DNA of 64,000 bases from Kosakonia oryzae (GCF_001658025.2 NZ_CP014007.2:3162001-3226000), one strand, 5' to 3'. Positions 1 to 11,172 are shown, counted from the stretch's first letter. Numbers and translations: made by a program. Notes: generated from the letters alone by a model not told the origin.

Positions 1-632
1 TCATCGCGGCGCACCACCAGCCCGAGCACCGGCGTCTGTACGCGGCCGACCGACAGCACGCCCTGATAACCGGCATTGCGCCCTAGCAGCGTATACGCGC
101 GGGTCATATTGATGCCGTACAGCCAGTCGGCGCGGGCGCGGGCCAGTGCGGATACGCACAGCGGAATAAATTCACTGTTGGCGCGCAGGCGTTCGATCGC
201 GCGCTCCACCGCCTGCGGGTTGAGATCGTTAATCAGGCAGCGTTGCACCTGCTGGCGCTTTTCCGGCGCCAGTTGCAGGTAGTCGATCACCTCGTCCACC
301 AGCAACTGCCCTTCGCGATCCGGGTCACCGGCGTGCACCACCTGCTCGGCATCCGCGAGCAGGCGTTTAATGACATTGATCTGTTTCAGCACCGACGGGC
401 GCGGTTGCAGCTGCCACTTTTCCGGCACAATCGGCAAATCCGCCAGATTCCAGCGGGCGTAGCGGCTGTCGTAAGCATCCGGCTGCGCCTGCTCCAGCAG
501 GTGACCGATACACCAGGTCACCACCTGACCATTACCGCACTCAATATAGCCGTCGCCTTTGCGATGCGGTTTGGGGAGCACATCGGCAATGGCGCGGGCC
601 AGACTGGGCTTTTCGGCAATAAATAACCGCAT
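1..632 (-). CDS. topB: DNA topoisomerase III, N-terminal part (partial)
   Basis: Type IA topoisomerase that decatenates and relaxes DNA by single-strand passage. The reading frame starts [17 protein letters not shown], the Toprim start of TopB, with the acidic residue E7 in place, and continues with the Toprim motif [10 protein letters not shown] about 100 residues in. About 210 residues are present. The catalytic tyrosine region and C-terminus lie beyond the left edge. The ATG is three bases after the selD stop, so the two genes are almost certainly co-transcribed as in E. coli. Very high similarity to E. coli TopB; no defect seen in the visible part. Confidence 0.95.
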   Translation of the reverse strand, partial: MRLFIAEKPSLARAIADVLPKPHRKGDGYIECGNGQVVTWCIGHLLEQAQPDAYDSRYARWNLADLPIVPEKWQLQPRPSVLKQINVIKRLLADAEQVVHAGDPDREGQLLVDEVIDYLQLAPEKRQQVQRCLINDLNPQAVERAIERLRANSEFIPLCVSALARARADWLYGINMTRAYTLLGRNAGYQGVLSVGRVQTPVLGLVVRRD

Positions 633-635
633 GAA

Positions 636-1679
636 TTAACGGATCTCGATCATCGGACGGCCGCCGCGAGCGCTGACCAGCTCGCCAATGGCGCTCAGTT
701 CAATGCCGTACTCCGCCGCCGTGGCTTTCACTTCGTTTTCCGCTTCCGGCGACACCGCCAGCAGCAGGCCGCCGGAGGTTTGCGGATCGCACAGCAGATC
801 GCGCACGGGCGCAGGCATTTCGCCCATCAGATGACCATAACTGGCGAAGTTGCGCTGCGTGCCACCCGGCACGGCACCTTTGGCAATATACTCTTCGACG
901 CCCGGCAGTTTCGGCACGGCCTGATAATTCACTTGCGCCTGCACACCCGCGCCCTGACACATCTCGCTCAGATGACCGAGCAGGCCAAAGCCGGTGACAT
1001 CGGTCATCGCTTTCACCCCGTCGATATTTGCAAAGGCTGCGCCAGCAATATTCATCCGGCACATCACTTCCGTCGCCAGACCAACATGCTCCGGTTTAAG
1101 CAGGGATTTTTTCTCGGCAGTGGTTAATACGCCAATACCCAGCGGTTTGGTCAGGAACAGTTTGCAGCCCGCCTGCGCGGTGCTGTTTTTCTTCACGCGT
1201 TCTGTCGGCACTACACCGGTCACGGCGAGACCGAAAATCGGCTCTGGCGCATCGATAGAGTGACCGCCCGCCAGCGCAATACCCGCCTGCTGGCAAGCAA
1301 AGCGCCCACCGTCGATCACTTCACGGGCAATTTCCGGCGGCAGTTTATCGAGCGGCCAGCCGAGGATGGCAATCGCCATGATCGGTTTTCCCCCCATCGC
1401 GAAGACATCGCTGATGGCGTTGGTTGCCGCAATGCGGCCAAAATCGAACGGGTTATCGACGATAGGCATGAAAAAATCGGTGGTACTGATAATGCAAGTG
1501 CCGTTACCGAGATCGTAAACCGCAGCGTCGTCGCGCGTTTCATTACCGACCAGCAGATTCGGGTCGAGAAACTTCGCCTGCTCGCTGTGCAGAATGGTAT
1601 CCAGCACTTTGGGGGAAATTTTACAACCGCAACCGGCTCCGTGGCTGTATTGCGTTAAACGAATGGTTTGCTCGCTCAT
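636..1679 (-). CDS. selD: Selenide, water dikinase (selenophosphate synthetase)
   Basis: Makes selenophosphate from selenide and ATP, the selenium donor for selenocysteine and selenouridine. The N-terminus has the conserved HGAGCGCK segment with the reactive Cys and the ATP-binding Lys, and the body follows the E. coli 347-residue protein throughout. Two ATGs compete, at 1685 and 1679. An AGGAG ribosome site directly abuts the first and lies six bases before the second, so 1679 (347 residues, MSEQTIRL) is chosen. It is upstream of topB in the same operon. In E. coli ydjA precedes it; here a phosphatase gene on the other strand intervenes. Confidence 0.96.
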   Translation of the reverse strand: MSEQTIRLTQYSHGAGCGCKISPKVLDTILHSEQAKFLDPNLLVGNETRDDAAVYDLGNGTCIISTTDFFMPIVDNPFDFGRIAATNAISDVFAMGGKPIMAIAILGWPLDKLPPEIAREVIDGGRFACQQAGIALAGGHSIDAPEPIFGLAVTGVVPTERVKKNSTAQAGCKLFLTKPLGIGVLTTAEKKSLLKPEHVGLATEVMCRMNIAGAAFANIDGVKAMTDVTGFGLLGHLSEMCQGAGVQAQVNYQAVPKLPGVEEYIAKGAVPGGTQRNFASYGHLMGEMPAPVRDLLCDPQTSGGLLLAVSPEAENEVKATAAEYGIELSAIGELVSARGGRPMIEIR

Positions 1680-1958
1680 GGACATCTCCTGTCATTGCAA
1701 TCCCGCTATGGTAGCGCCCAAACGGCATGGTGGTAAGTCTGCGTGTCTGAATTCACGCGCTGTTGCTCATTAAGCGAACGAATAACAGCATTTCACTGCT
1801 GAGTATGTCGCCACATAACATCACTGAGCTCAATACATCGGCCATTTTGCGATGCAGAGCAATTTTTTAAACCGTGTGTTTATTTATTACTTTTATATGA
1901 CAGAAATATTACTTATCTTTTTATCTGAGGATGTCATTGATAATTAAAGGAATCACTA

Positions 1959-2705
1959 ATGAAAAGACGTTTACTAACCCTCTGCATTGCGAGTTTGTTC
2001 TCTGTTAATACCTTTGCACTTGTCCCTGCGGGCAACGATGCCACCACCAAACCAGACCTTTACTACCTGAAAAATGCGCAGGCGATTGACAGCCTGGCGC
2101 TGCTGCCGCCACCGCCGGAAGTGGGCAGCATTGCGTTTCTCAACGATCAGGCGATGTACGAACAAGGCCGCCTGCTGCGCAACACTGAGCGTGGCAAACA
2201 GGCTGCGGAAGACGCCAACCTGAGCAGCGGCGGCGTCGCCAATGCCTTCTCAACGGCATTCGGTTCTCCGATTACCGAAAAAGACTCCCCGCAGTTGCAT
2301 AAGCTACTGACCAATATGATTGAGGATGCGGGCGATCTGGCCACGCGCGGCGCTAAACAGAAGTACATGCGCATACGTCCGTTTGCCTTCTATGGTGTGC
2401 CGACCTGCAATACCAAAGAGCAGGATGAATTGTCGAAAAACGGCTCCTATCCTTCCGGGCATACCTCAATTGGCTGGGCAACGGCGCTGGTGCTCGCGGA
2501 AATTAACCCGCAGCGCCAGGATCAGATCCTCAAGCGCGGCTACGATCTGGGGCAAAGCCGGGTGATCTGCGGCTACCACTGGCAGAGTGATGTTGATGCC
2601 GCGCGGATCGTCGGTTCTGCCGTTGTTGCTACGCTGCACACCAGCCCGGCATTCCAGCAGCAACTGGAGAAAGCCAAAGCGGAGTTTGCCGCGAAGAATA
2701 AGTAG
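1959..2705 (+). CDS. phoC: Class A non-specific acid phosphatase (PhoC/PhoN type)
   Basis: Periplasmic acid phosphatase that hydrolyses many organic phosphomonoesters. A signal peptide (about 1-20, cleavage after NTFA) is followed by a vanadate-type phosphatase signature: K133-X6-R140-P141, PSGH at 165-168, and S200-R201-X5-H207-X3-D211. Length (248) is usual for class A enzymes. Start ATG is preceded by AAAGGA. The gene sits alone on the plus strand between selD and ydjA, which are adjacent in E. coli, so it is an insertion into a backbone operon. PhoC versus PhoN subtype (phosphate-irrepressible versus PhoP-controlled) cannot be decided; no convincing PhoP box was found upstream. Confidence 0.9.
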   Translation: MKRRLLTLCIASLFSVNTFALVPAGNDATTKPDLYYLKNAQAIDSLALLPPPPEVGSIAFLNDQAMYEQGRLLRNTERGKQAAEDANLSSGGVANAFSTAFGSPITEKDSPQLHKLLTNMIEDAGDLATRGAKQKYMRIRPFAFYGVPTCNTKEQDELSKNGSYPSGHTSIGWATALVLAEINPQRQDQILKRGYDLGQSRVICGYHWQSDVDAARIVGSAVVATLHTSPAFQQQLEKAKAEFAAKNK

Positions 2706-2719
2706 CGAATCCATAACGC

Positions 2720-2750
2720 AGGCCGGCCAGGCATTAGCGCCTTCCGGCCT
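2720..2750 (+). terminator. Hairpin after the acid phosphatase gene
   Basis: AGGCCGG at 2720-2726 pairs with CCGGCCT at 2744-2750. Only a short T run follows, so it is a weak terminator or a processed 3' hairpin. Confidence 0.45.
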
Positions 2751-2819
2751 TTCAAGCGTCACGAGGCTATTTGCCGGGTGGCGCTTTCGTCTTATACGGC
2801 CTGTGAATAGATGCGGTGA

Positions 2820-3371
2820 TTAAAAACGCGTGACGAACGGAGCGATATCAGGAACCGTAACGGTGGTGGAGGCTTTCAGTTGTGGCGTGCCGAGATACAG
2901 GAAACCGACGATTTTATCCTGCTCACGGCAGGCAAACGCCTCGCGCACCTGTGGGCTGTCGGTCAGCGGGCCGGTGCGCCAGATACCGTTGAACCCCTGC
3001 GCCAGCGCCGCCATCTGCATCGCCATCACGGCGCAACCGGCAGAAAGCAGCTGTTCCCACTGTGGTACTTTATGGCCCACTTCACATTTGGCGACCACGG
3101 TAATAATCAGCGGCGCGCGCAGCGGTGAAGTGCGCGCTTTCTCAATACCCTTTTCATCCTGGCCCGCCGCAATTGCGCCCTGCTCCAGCACTTTTCCTAA
3201 GCGTTCGCGCCCTTCACCATCGATAACGAAAAAGTGCCACGGTTGCAGCGTACCGTGATCGGGTGCGCGCATACCGGCACGCAGAATGTTATCCAGTTGT
3301 TCACCCGCTGGTGCCGGTTCCGCCAGGCGTGACGCGCTACGACGGTTGATGAGTAGTTCAAGTGCATCCAT
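2820..3371 (-). CDS. ydjA: NAD(P)H nitroreductase, YdjA family
   Basis: Small FMN-dependent nitroreductase of the NfsB/FRP superfamily. The N-terminus [19 protein letters not shown] and the [14 protein letters not shown] segment (residues about 34-50) are typical of YdjA, which forms the flavin-binding dimer interface. Length 183 equals the family norm. It reads leftward like selD and topB, its E. coli operon partners, but the plus-strand phosphatase gene now separates them, so selD must have its own promoter or depend on another. The physiological substrate is not known. Confidence 0.93.
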   Translation of the reverse strand: MDALELLINRRSASRLAEPAPAGEQLDNILRAGMRAPDHGTLQPWHFFVIDGEGRERLGKVLEQGAIAAGQDEKGIEKARTSPLRAPLIITVVAKCEVGHKVPQWEQLLSAGCAVMAMQMAALAQGFNGIWRTGPLTDSPQVREAFACREQDKIVGFLYLGTPQLKASTTVTVPDIAPFVTRF

Positions 3372-3533
3372 TAGTTAAACTCCTGTATTAAAATTTATTC
3401 TTAAAATTAACACGGACGTAGAATTTGTTACAGCGCAGCAGGCGATTCCTGCTGACAAGAGGCGACGGGATAATTAGGATAACCACACTTCGCCGCCCGG
3501 GCAGCGGCGGCCTAAACAAACCAGGGAGAATAC

Positions 3534-5387
3534 ATGCGAACACTTTGGCGTTTTATTGCCGCTTTTTTCCGATGGAGCTGGCGATTGCTGAACTTTATCC
3601 GCAATCTGGTGCTGAATTTGTTCTTTATCCTGCTGGTGCTGGTGGGCGTCGGGATCTGGATGCAGGTCAGCGACAGCAAAACCGAGCACAGCAATCGCGG
3701 CGCGTTACTGCTGGATATCACCGGTGTGGTGGTCGATAAAACTTCAACCAGCGGACGTCTTGGTGCACTGGGCCGCCAGCTCTTTGGCGCCAGTTCCGAT
3801 CGCCTTCAAGAGAATTCGCTGTTTGATATCGTTGAGACCATTCGTCAGGCGCAGAGCGATCGCAATATCACCGGTATTGTGCTGGATCTGAAAAACTTCG
3901 CCGGTGCCGATCAACCCTCAATGCAGTACATCGGTAAAGCGCTGCGCGCGTTCCGCGACAGCGGTAAACCGGTTTACGCCATCGGTGATAACTACAGTCA
4001 GGGCCAGTATTACCTTGCCAGCTTCGCCAATAAGATCTGGTTGTCGCCGCAGGGCGTGGTGGATCTGCACGGTTTCGCCACCAACGGCCTCTACTACAAA
4101 ACGCTGCTGGATAAGCTGAAAGTGACCACGCACGTGTTCCGCGTTGGCACCTATAAATCTGCCGTTGAACCGTTTATCCGTGACGATATGTCACCTGCCG
4201 CGCGCGAAGCGGACAGCCGCTGGATCAACGAGCTGTGGCAAAACTACCTTAATACCGTTGCTGCAAACCGCCAGATCACGGCGCAACAGGTCTTCCCTGG
4301 CGCGCAGGCGATGCTGGACGGTCTGCGCAAAGCCGATGGCGACACGGCAAAATACGCACTCGACAATAAGCTGGTGGATGAGCTGGGTTCCGCTGCCGAC
4401 GCTGAAAAAGCGATGGTCAAACAGTTTGGCTGGAGCAGCGAAGATAAAAACTTCCGCGCCGTCAGCATGTATGACTATCAGACGAAGAAACCGAGCGATG
4501 TCGGCGACACCGTTGCCGTGATCTTCGCTAACGGGGCGATCATGGATGGCGAAGAAACGCCGGGGAATGTCGGCGGTGATACCACTGCCGCACAGATCCG
4601 CGACGCGCGTCTTGATCCAAAAGTGAAGGCCATCGTCCTGCGGGTGAACAGCCCTGGTGGCAGCGTCAGCGCCTCCGAAATCATCCGCTCTGAACTGGCA
4701 GCGGCAAAAGCGGCCGGCAAACCGGTGGTGGTGTCGATGGGCGGTATGGCGGCCTCCGGCGGCTACTGGATCTCGACGCCGGCAAATTACATCATCGCCA
4801 ATGCCAGCACCCTGACCGGCTCGATTGGTATTTTTGGCGTGATCAATACGCTGGAAAACAGCCTCGATACCATTGGCGTGCACACCGACGGCGTCGCCAC
4901 GTCACCGCTGGCGGATGTCAGCATGACCAAAGCGCTGCCTGACGAAGTTCAGCAAATGATGCAACTGAGCATCGATAACGGCTACAAACGCTTTATCACG
5001 CTGGTCGCCCAGTCACGCAACAGCACGCCTGAGCAGGTCGATAAGATTGCCCAGGGTCACGTCTGGACAGGCCAGGATGCGAAAAACAACGGTCTGGTTG
5101 ATGCGCTGGGCGATTTCGACGATGCGCTGGCGAAAGCCGCGGAACTGGCGAAACTCAAGCAGTGGCATGTGGATTACTACGAAGAAGAACCGAGCTTCTT
5201 TGATCGGGTAATGGACAGCATGACTGGCTCCGTGCGCGCGATGCTGCCGCAGGCGTTGCAGGCTTACCTGCCTGCGCCGCTGGCCAGTGCTGCGCAGGAA
5301 GTCAAAGCCGAAACGGACAAACTGGCGGTGTTTAACGATCCACAAAATCGTTACGCCCTCTGTCTGAACTGCGCCAATATCCGCTAA
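3534..5387 (+). CDS. sppA: Signal peptide peptidase A (protease IV)
   Basis: Inner-membrane serine protease that digests signal peptides left after secretion. An N-terminal membrane anchor (about residues 22-42, [19 protein letters not shown]) precedes two tandem S49 domains. The catalytic Lys208 is in GTYKSAV and Ser408 in MAASGGYW, one residue offset from E. coli K209/S409. Length 617 versus 618 in E. coli. Start ATG lies behind a GGGAGA ribosome site. It is followed by a strong terminator and then ansA, the usual gene order. Confidence 0.96.
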   Translation: MRTLWRFIAAFFRWSWRLLNFIRNLVLNLFFILLVLVGVGIWMQVSDSKTEHSNRGALLLDITGVVVDKTSTSGRLGALGRQLFGASSDRLQENSLFDIVETIRQAQSDRNITGIVLDLKNFAGADQPSMQYIGKALRAFRDSGKPVYAIGDNYSQGQYYLASFANKIWLSPQGVVDLHGFATNGLYYKTLLDKLKVTTHVFRVGTYKSAVEPFIRDDMSPAAREADSRWINELWQNYLNTVAANRQITAQQVFPGAQAMLDGLRKADGDTAKYALDNKLVDELGSAADAEKAMVKQFGWSSEDKNFRAVSMYDYQTKKPSDVGDTVAVIFANGAIMDGEETPGNVGGDTTAAQIRDARLDPKVKAIVLRVNSPGGSVSASEIIRSELAAAKAAGKPVVVSMGGMAASGGYWISTPANYIIANASTLTGSIGIFGVINTLENSLDTIGVHTDGVATSPLADVSMTKALPDEVQQMMQLSIDNGYKRFITLVAQSRNSTPEQVDKIAQGHVWTGQDAKNNGLVDALGDFDDALAKAAELAKLKQWHVDYYEEEPSFFDRVMDSMTGSVRAMLPQALQAYLPAPLASAAQEVKAETDKLAVFNDPQNRYALCLNCANIR

Positions 5388-5401
5388 ACTCACCTCACAC
5401 G

Positions 5402-5427
5402 TCCCCTCCACCGGAGGGGATTTTTTT
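5402..5427 (+). terminator. Rho-independent terminator after sppA
   Basis: TCCCCTCC at 5402-5409 pairs with GGAGGGGA at 5413-5420 across a three-base loop, followed directly by seven T residues. Confidence 0.85.
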
Positions 5428-5448
5428 AGATGCGGCAAGAACGAAACC

Positions 5449-6465
5449 ATGCAAAAGAAATCTATTTACGTTGCCTACACCGGCGGTACCATCGGTATGC
5501 AACGCTCAGAACACGGTTATGTGCCGGTTTCCGGCCACCTGCAACGTCAACTGGCGCTGATGCCGGAGTTCCATCGCCCGGAGATGCCGGATTTCACGAT
5601 TCACGAATATGCCCCGCTGATGGACTCTTCCGATATGACGCCGGAAGACTGGCAGCATATTGCTGATGATGTGAAAGCGCACTACGACGAGTACGACGGT
5701 TTTGTCATTCTGCACGGCACCGACACCATGGCGTACACCGCGTCAGCACTGTCGTTTATGCTGGAAAATCTTGGCAAGCCGGTAATTGTGACAGGGTCAC
5801 AAATCCCACTCGCCGAGCTTCGCTCCGACGGGCAAATTAATCTGCTGAACGCGCTGTATGTGGCGGCAAACTTCCCGATTAACGAAGTGACGCTGTTCTT
5901 CAACAATCGCCTCTATCGCGGCAACCGCACCACCAAAGCGCATGCGGACGGTTTTGATGCATTCGCTTCACCGAACCTGCCACCGTTGCTGGAAGCCGGT
6001 ATCCACATTCGCCGCCTCAATACGCCGCCTGCACCGCACACGGTGGGAGAATTGATCGTGCATCCTATCACCCCGCAGCCAATTGGCGTGGTGACGATTT
6101 ATCCGGGGATCTCCGCCGATGTGGTGCGTAATTTCCTGCTTCAGCCGGTAAAAGCATTGATTCTGCGCTCCTATGGCGTGGGAAATGCGCCGCAAAACGG
6201 CGATTTCCTGAAAGCCTTGCAGGATGCCAGCGCGCGCGGCATCGTGGTGGTCAACCTGACGCAATGTATGTCCGGCAAGGTGAATATGGGCGGCTACGCC
6301 ACCGGTAATGCTCTCGCCCACGCAGGGGTGATTGGCGGCGCGGATATGACTGTCGAAGCCACGCTGACCAAACTGCACTACCTGCTGAGCCAGCAGCTTG
6401 ATGCGGACGCGATCCGTACCGCGATGATGCAAAATCTGCGTGGTGAACTGACGCCGGATGAATGA
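5449..6465 (+). CDS. ansA: L-asparaginase I (cytoplasmic)
   Basis: Hydrolyses L-asparagine to aspartate and ammonia in the cytoplasm. The first catalytic threonine motif YTGGTIGM lies at residues 10-17 and the second, HGTDTMAYTASAL, near 90. No signal peptide is present, separating it from the periplasmic AnsB. Length 338 and sequence match E. coli AnsA almost throughout. An upstream in-frame start is not supported; the MQKKSIYVAY start is family standard though its ribosome site is weak. It lies ten bases before pncA and probably shares a transcript with it. Confidence 0.95.
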   Translation: MQKKSIYVAYTGGTIGMQRSEHGYVPVSGHLQRQLALMPEFHRPEMPDFTIHEYAPLMDSSDMTPEDWQHIADDVKAHYDEYDGFVILHGTDTMAYTASALSFMLENLGKPVIVTGSQIPLAELRSDGQINLLNALYVAANFPINEVTLFFNNRLYRGNRTTKAHADGFDAFASPNLPPLLEAGIHIRRLNTPPAPHTVGELIVHPITPQPIGVVTIYPGISADVVRNFLLQPVKALILRSYGVGNAPQNGDFLKALQDASARGIVVVNLTQCMSGKVNMGGYATGNALAHAGVIGGADMTVEATLTKLHYLLSQQLDADAIRTAMMQNLRGELTPDE

Positions 6466-6475
6466 GGAGTTTTGT

Positions 6476-7117
6476 ATGACGCAACGTGCCCTGCTGTTGG
6501 TCGATATCCAGAATGATTTTTGCGCCGGCGGCGCGCTGGCCGTGGCCGAAGGCGACAGCACCGTGGATATCGCCAATGCCCTGATCGAGTGGTGTAAATC
6601 ACGCGGCGATGCGGTACTGGCAAGCCAGGACTGGCACCCTGCTAATCACGGCAGCTTTGCCAGCCAGCACGGTGTTGCGCCGTTCAGCACCGGCAAGCTG
6701 GATGGTTTAGCGCAAACGTTCTGGCCGGATCACTGCGTGCAGAACAGTGACGGCGCGGCGCTGCACCCGCTGCTGAATCAGCAGGCCATTGATGAGGTGT
6801 TCCGCAAAGGTGAAGATCCGAACATCGACAGTTACAGTGCGTTTTTCGATAACGATCACCGCAAAGCTACAGCGCTGCATGGCTGGCTGCAGCAGCACGG
6901 GATTCGTGAGTTAATCGTGCTGGGGCTGGCCACCGACTACTGCGTCAAATTCAGTGTGCTGGATGCGTTGAAGCTGGGCTACGTGGTCAGTGTCATCACC
7001 GATGGCTGCCGGGGCGTCAATATTCAGCCGCAGGACAGCACGCAGGCATTTATGGAGATGGCGGTAGAAGGCGCCACGCTCTATACATTGGCAGACTGGC
7101 AGGAAACACACGCCTGA
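6476..7117 (+). CDS. pncA: Nicotinamidase / pyrazinamidase
   Basis: Deamidates nicotinamide to nicotinate for NAD salvage. The catalytic triad D10 (VDIQNDF), K111 (FRKGEDP) and C156 (ATDYCVKF) is present at exactly the positions of the E. coli enzyme, and length is 213. The chosen ATG at 6476 sits six bases after GAGGAG; the longer frame from 6458 has no such site and overlaps ansA. The gene follows ansA by ten bases, so the pair forms an amide-hydrolysing operon. Confidence 0.95.
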   Translation: MTQRALLLVDIQNDFCAGGALAVAEGDSTVDIANALIEWCKSRGDAVLASQDWHPANHGSFASQHGVAPFSTGKLDGLAQTFWPDHCVQNSDGAALHPLLNQQAIDEVFRKGEDPNIDSYSAFFDNDHRKATALHGWLQQHGIRELIVLGLATDYCVKFSVLDALKLGYVVSVITDGCRGVNIQPQDSTQAFMEMAVEGATLYTLADWQETHA

Positions 7118-7123
7118 GGGCAT

Positions 7124-7153
7124 AGCCGGACAGAGGCTGTTGCCTGTCCGGCT
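7124..7153 (+). terminator. Hairpin between pncA and yeaC
   Basis: AGCCGGACAG at 7124-7133 pairs perfectly with CTGTCCGGCT at 7144-7153. The two flanking genes are convergent, so it may serve both; the T run is weak. Confidence 0.6.
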
Positions 7154-7206
7154 TGCGATTTTACAGGCCAGATAAGGCGAAGCTGCCCTCCGGCATCGCG
7201 CAACGC

Positions 7207-7482
7207 CTATGACTTAAATGTCGCGATCGGCTTCGGCGCAATGCCGAAATCCTCTTTCAACTGCTGCTTACTTTTCATCACCATCTGCCCGTTAGTGTCG
7301 ATGGTCATGTGCTGCGCCTGCGTGTTGTTGCGCGCCTGCCATAACATCACCAGTTGCAGGCTGTTCTCTTTTTGCTCCGGCGTCAGCGCCACGCCGTCTG
7401 GCCATTTTCCTAATTCAACGGCCGTCGCCAGTCGCTGGTAGATCTCCGGCGTCATACTGTTAACAATTTGTTCAAGATCCAT
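7207..7482 (-). CDS. yeaC: DUF1315 family protein YeaC
   Basis: Small conserved enterobacterial protein of unknown function. The sequence MDLEQIVNSMTPEIYQRL, followed by a conserved TPEQKENSLQLVMLWQA helix, matches YeaC. Two ATGs are possible: the one at 7491 directly touches the GGAG ribosome site, while 7482 lies nine bases after it and gives 91 residues, near the E. coli length. It reads leftward after msrB, from which it is separated by about 40 bases, so the two may be co-transcribed. No domain of known activity is visible. Confidence 0.85.
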   Translation of the reverse strand: MDLEQIVNSMTPEIYQRLATAVELGKWPDGVALTPEQKENSLQLVMLWQARNNTQAQHMTIDTNGQMVMKSKQQLKEDFGIAPKPIATFKS

Positions 7483-7520
7483 GTTACTCATCTCCGTGGA
7501 ATAATAGCTGAATCGATTTT

Positions 7521-7934
7521 TCAGCCACGAGTCCGGCTACCATCTTCATCATCCGTGAAACTCAGCGAGGCGGAGTTCACACAATAACGCTCCCCCGTCG
7601 GCTGCGGGCCGTCCGGGAAGACATGGCCCAGATGCGCATCACATTTCCCGCAGCGAATTTCTACGCGCTGCATACCGTGGGAATAGTCATTGATGTAGCG
7701 GATCGCGTCTTCACTTACCGGTTCGAAAAAACTCGGCCAGCCACAGCCAGAATCGTACTTGGTTTGGGAATTGAACAGCGCAGCATCGCACACCAGACAG
7801 TGGTAAACGCCATCGCGCTTGTTATGCAGCAGATGCCCCGTGAACGGGGGTTCTGTGCCGTGATTTTGCGTCACATAAAACTGCATTTCAGTCAGTTCTT
7901 TTTTCAGGTCGTCTTCGGAGGAATTATTCGCCAT
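7521..7934 (-). CDS. msrB: Peptide-methionine (R)-S-oxide reductase
   Basis: Repairs oxidised methionine (R-sulfoxide form) in proteins. Zinc ligands C46, C49, C95 and C98 are in two CXXC pairs, and the catalytic C118 is in ERYCVNSAS. The substrate loop GCGWPSFF is present at 63-70. Length 137 matches E. coli MsrB. It diverges from gapA across a 340-base region holding a CRP palindrome, and yeaC follows it downstream on the same strand. Confidence 0.95.
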   Translation of the reverse strand: MANNSSEDDLKKELTEMQFYVTQNHGTEPPFTGHLLHNKRDGVYHCLVCDAALFNSQTKYDSGCGWPSFFEPVSEDAIRYINDYSHGMQRVEIRCGKCDAHLGHVFPDGPQPTGERYCVNSASLSFTDDEDGSRTRG

Positions 7935-8053
7935 ATGCTCACATCTCGCGGTAAAAGTAAGACCATTTTTTCCAACGATTCTAACAAAACATTAACACTA
8001 GGGTGTTAACTTTTGTTCTAAACTTAGCAGTTGCGATAAAGCAGCCAGGTAAA

Positions 8054-8069
8054 TGTGATGTATTTCACA
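8054..8069. promoter_or_regulatory. CRP-cAMP binding site
   Basis: TGTGA-TGTATT-TCACA, a perfect match to the CRP half-sites with the standard six-base spacer. It lies about 180 bases upstream of the proximal gapA promoter and 120 bases from the msrB start, so which gene it serves is open. Confidence 0.75.
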
Positions 8070-8206
8070 TTTTTATCCTGTCTGACCTTTAAAATCCCAC
8101 GCGGCGCCTCCACATGGGGAGGATGCTCAAAGGAAGAGTGAGGCGAGTCAGTCGAACAAAGGTTATGCGGAGGATTGATTTGTCGCAATGATTGACACGA
8201 TTCCGC

Positions 8207-8234
8207 TTGACGCTGCGTACGGTTTTTGTAATTT
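8207..8234 (+). promoter_or_regulatory. Proximal sigma-70 promoter of gapA
   Basis: TTGACG at 8207-8212 and TAATTT at 8229-8234, spaced by 16 bases. The gapA start codon follows 44 bases downstream. Confidence 0.6.
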
Positions 8235-8265
8235 TACAGCCAACCTTTTATTCACTAACAAATAG

Positions 8266-9273
<1,008 letters not shown>

Positions 9274-9295
9274 GTTGAGATGAGCATATGATCTG

Positions 9296-9324
9296 AAAGA
9301 GCGACTTCGGTCGCTCTTTTTTTT
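9296..9324 (+). terminator. Rho-independent terminator after gapA
   Basis: AAAGAGCGAC at 9296-9305, a TTCG tetraloop, then GTCGCTCTTT and a run of T residues. Confidence 0.9.
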
Positions 9325-9349
9325 GTTTTCAAGACAGAGGATTGCGTTA

Positions 9350-10234
9350 ATGATTACAAAAATTTTTGCACTTCCGGTACTCGAACAAATTACCCCAACG
9401 CTTACCCGCCGTAAAATGGACGAACTGGATGTGTTAGTCGTTGAACATCCGCAGGTTAAAGCCGCCTTTACCTTGCAGGGCGCACATCTGCTCTCATGGA
9501 AACCGCAAAGCGAACAGGAAGTCCTGTGGCTGAGCGGCAACACTCCGTTTAAAGACGGCGTCGCAATCCGTGGCGGTATTCCAGTGTGCTGGCCATGGTT
9601 TGGCCCGGCAAAACAGCAAGGCCTGCCTGCGCACGGTTTTGCGCGCAATCTGCCGTGGACGCTGAAAGCGCATAACGAAGATGCAAACGGCGTGGTGCTG
9701 ACTTTTGAACTGCAAAGCAGCGATGCCTCGCGCAAATTGTGGCCGCACGACTTTACTCTGTATGCACGTTATAAACTGGGCGCAACCTGTGAAATTGAAC
9801 TGGAAGCCCACGGTGAGTTTGAAACCACCTCCGCCCTGCACACCTACTTCAACGTTGGTGATATCGCCGCGGTGAAAGTGAGCGGGCTGGGCGATCGCTT
9901 TATTGATAAAGTGAATGACGCAAAAGAAGATGTGCTGGCCGATGGCGTACAGACCTTCCCGGATCGTACCGATCGCGTCTATCTGAACGCTGAAGGTTGC
10001 AGCCTGATTCATGATGCCGCGCTGAACCGCAAGATTGAAGTGACCCACAGCCATAATGCCAACGTGGTGGCCTGGAACCCGGGTCCGGCGCTCTCCGTCA
10101 GCATGGCCGACATGCCGGACGATGGTTATAAAACCTTTGTTTGCGTGGAATCAGTCAATGCGACCGTCGCGCAAAAAGCAACCGCCGAAAAACCGTCCCG
10201 CCTGGCACAAAGCATCCGCGTGGTTAAACGCTGA
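9350..10234 (+). CDS. yeaD: D-hexose-6-phosphate mutarotase YeaD
   Basis: Aldose 1-epimerase-fold enzyme that interconverts anomers of glucose 6-phosphate and related sugars, fitting its position behind gapA. The conserved GVAIRGGIPVCWPWFGP stretch (about residues 65-82) and PAHGFARN carry sugar-phosphate contacts and a catalytic His; HTYFNVGD and the late acidic region complete the family pattern. The ATG at 9350 gives 294 residues as in E. coli; the frame extends upstream but lacks a ribosome site. A terminator lies between gapA and this gene, so its expression may rest on readthrough or a local promoter. Confidence 0.93.
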   Translation: MITKIFALPVLEQITPTLTRRKMDELDVLVVEHPQVKAAFTLQGAHLLSWKPQSEQEVLWLSGNTPFKDGVAIRGGIPVCWPWFGPAKQQGLPAHGFARNLPWTLKAHNEDANGVVLTFELQSSDASRKLWPHDFTLYARYKLGATCEIELEAHGEFETTSALHTYFNVGDIAAVKVSGLGDRFIDKVNDAKEDVLADGVQTFPDRTDRVYLNAEGCSLIHDAALNRKIEVTHSHNANVVAWNPGPALSVSMADMPDDGYKTFVCVESVNATVAQKATAEKPSRLAQSIRVVKR

Positions 10235-10244
10235 TCCGCTGCCT

Positions 10245-10267
10245 ACCCTCTCCCGCCGGGAGAGGGT
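10245..10267. terminator. Bidirectional hairpin between yeaD and yeaE
   Basis: ACCCTCTCCC pairs with GGGAGAGGGT across a three-base loop, lying between two convergent genes. No long T run on either side. Confidence 0.5.
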
Positions 10268-10279
10268 TAAAGCCCGATA

Positions 10280-11137
10280 TTACACTACATCGAGCGGCGT
10301 TTTACGGTTGGGTGCCGGAAACGCGTTATCGAGTCGCGCCAAATCATCCGCACTGAGTTCGATTTTCAACGCTGCCGCATTTTCCTCGACGTGCGCCACG
10401 CTCGCCGCTTTGGGAATGGCCATCACCCCCTGATGGCTGATAACCCACGCCAGCAGAATTTGCGCCGCGCTGGCGCGATGCGCCTGGGCGATATCCTGCA
10501 CCACGCGGCTTTCCAATAAACCATCTCGCAGACGCCCGGCCTGCGCCAGCGGACAATACGCCATAACAGGCATCGCCTGCTGCTGGCACCAGGGCAGTAA
10601 ATCGAATTCAATCCCGCGGGAGCCGAGGTGATACAGCACCTGATCGGTAGCACAGGCCTTACCGCCGCTGACGCGGAAAAGTTCCTGCATGTCGCTGTAA
10701 TCGAGGTTAGAGACGCCCCAGCGGCGGATTTTGCCCTGCTGCATCAGCGTTTCCATCACCTCGACAGTTTCGGCAAGCGAGTAGTTGCCACGCCAGTGCA
10801 GCAGATAGAGATCGAGCACATCGGTTTTCAGGCGACGTAAGCTCGCTTCACAGGCCGCAATCGCTTTTTTACCCGCCGCATTCCACGGATAGACTTTAGA
10901 GACCAGAAACGCCTTATCGCGCAAACCGCCCTGTAAGGCTTCGCCGACTACCTCTTCAGCACCACCTTCCGCGTACATTTCGGCGGTATCAATCAGCGTC
11001 AGCCCCAGATCGATACCCGCCCGTAGCGCAGCCACTTCTTTTGCCCGCATACGTGAATTTTCACCCATATACCAGGTGCCCTGGCCGATCGCGGGCAGCG
11101 TTGCATTACCGGTAAAAACGATGTTTTTCTCTGCCAT
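10280..11137 (-). CDS. yeaE: Aldo-keto reductase YeaE (methylglyoxal reductase)
   Basis: NADPH-dependent reductase of the AKR superfamily; the E. coli homologue reduces methylglyoxal and other carbonyls. The catalytic residues are seen as D and Y in DTAEMYAEGG, K in VSKVYPW, and H in LLHWRG. Start at 11137 (MAEKNIVF, 285 residues) lies behind a GGGGGAG ribosome site and matches E. coli; the upstream extension in frame is not family-like. It reads toward yeaD, convergent, and lies downstream of mipA from which a terminator separates it. Confidence 0.93.
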   Translation of the reverse strand: MAEKNIVFTGNATLPAIGQGTWYMGENSRMRAKEVAALRAGIDLGLTLIDTAEMYAEGGAEEVVGEALQGGLRDKAFLVSKVYPWNAAGKKAIAACEASLRRLKTDVLDLYLLHWRGNYSLAETVEVMETLMQQGKIRRWGVSNLDYSDMQELFRVSGGKACATDQVLYHLGSRGIEFDLLPWCQQQAMPVMAYCPLAQAGRLRDGLLESRVVQDIAQAHRASAAQILLAWVISHQGVMAIPKAASVAHVEENAAALKIELSADDLARLDNAFPAPNRKTPLDVV

Positions 11138-11172
11138 CTTCTCCCCCTGCGATAAATGCACCACCGTAAAAC

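Noticed and set aside
1875-1900. PhoP box upstream of the acid phosphatase gene
   Set aside because: Only one TGTTTA half-site is present; the second half does not match.
4191-4883. A 230-codon frame opposite sppA
   Set aside because: Antisense of a fully conserved gene, His/Arg-rich, no start signal.
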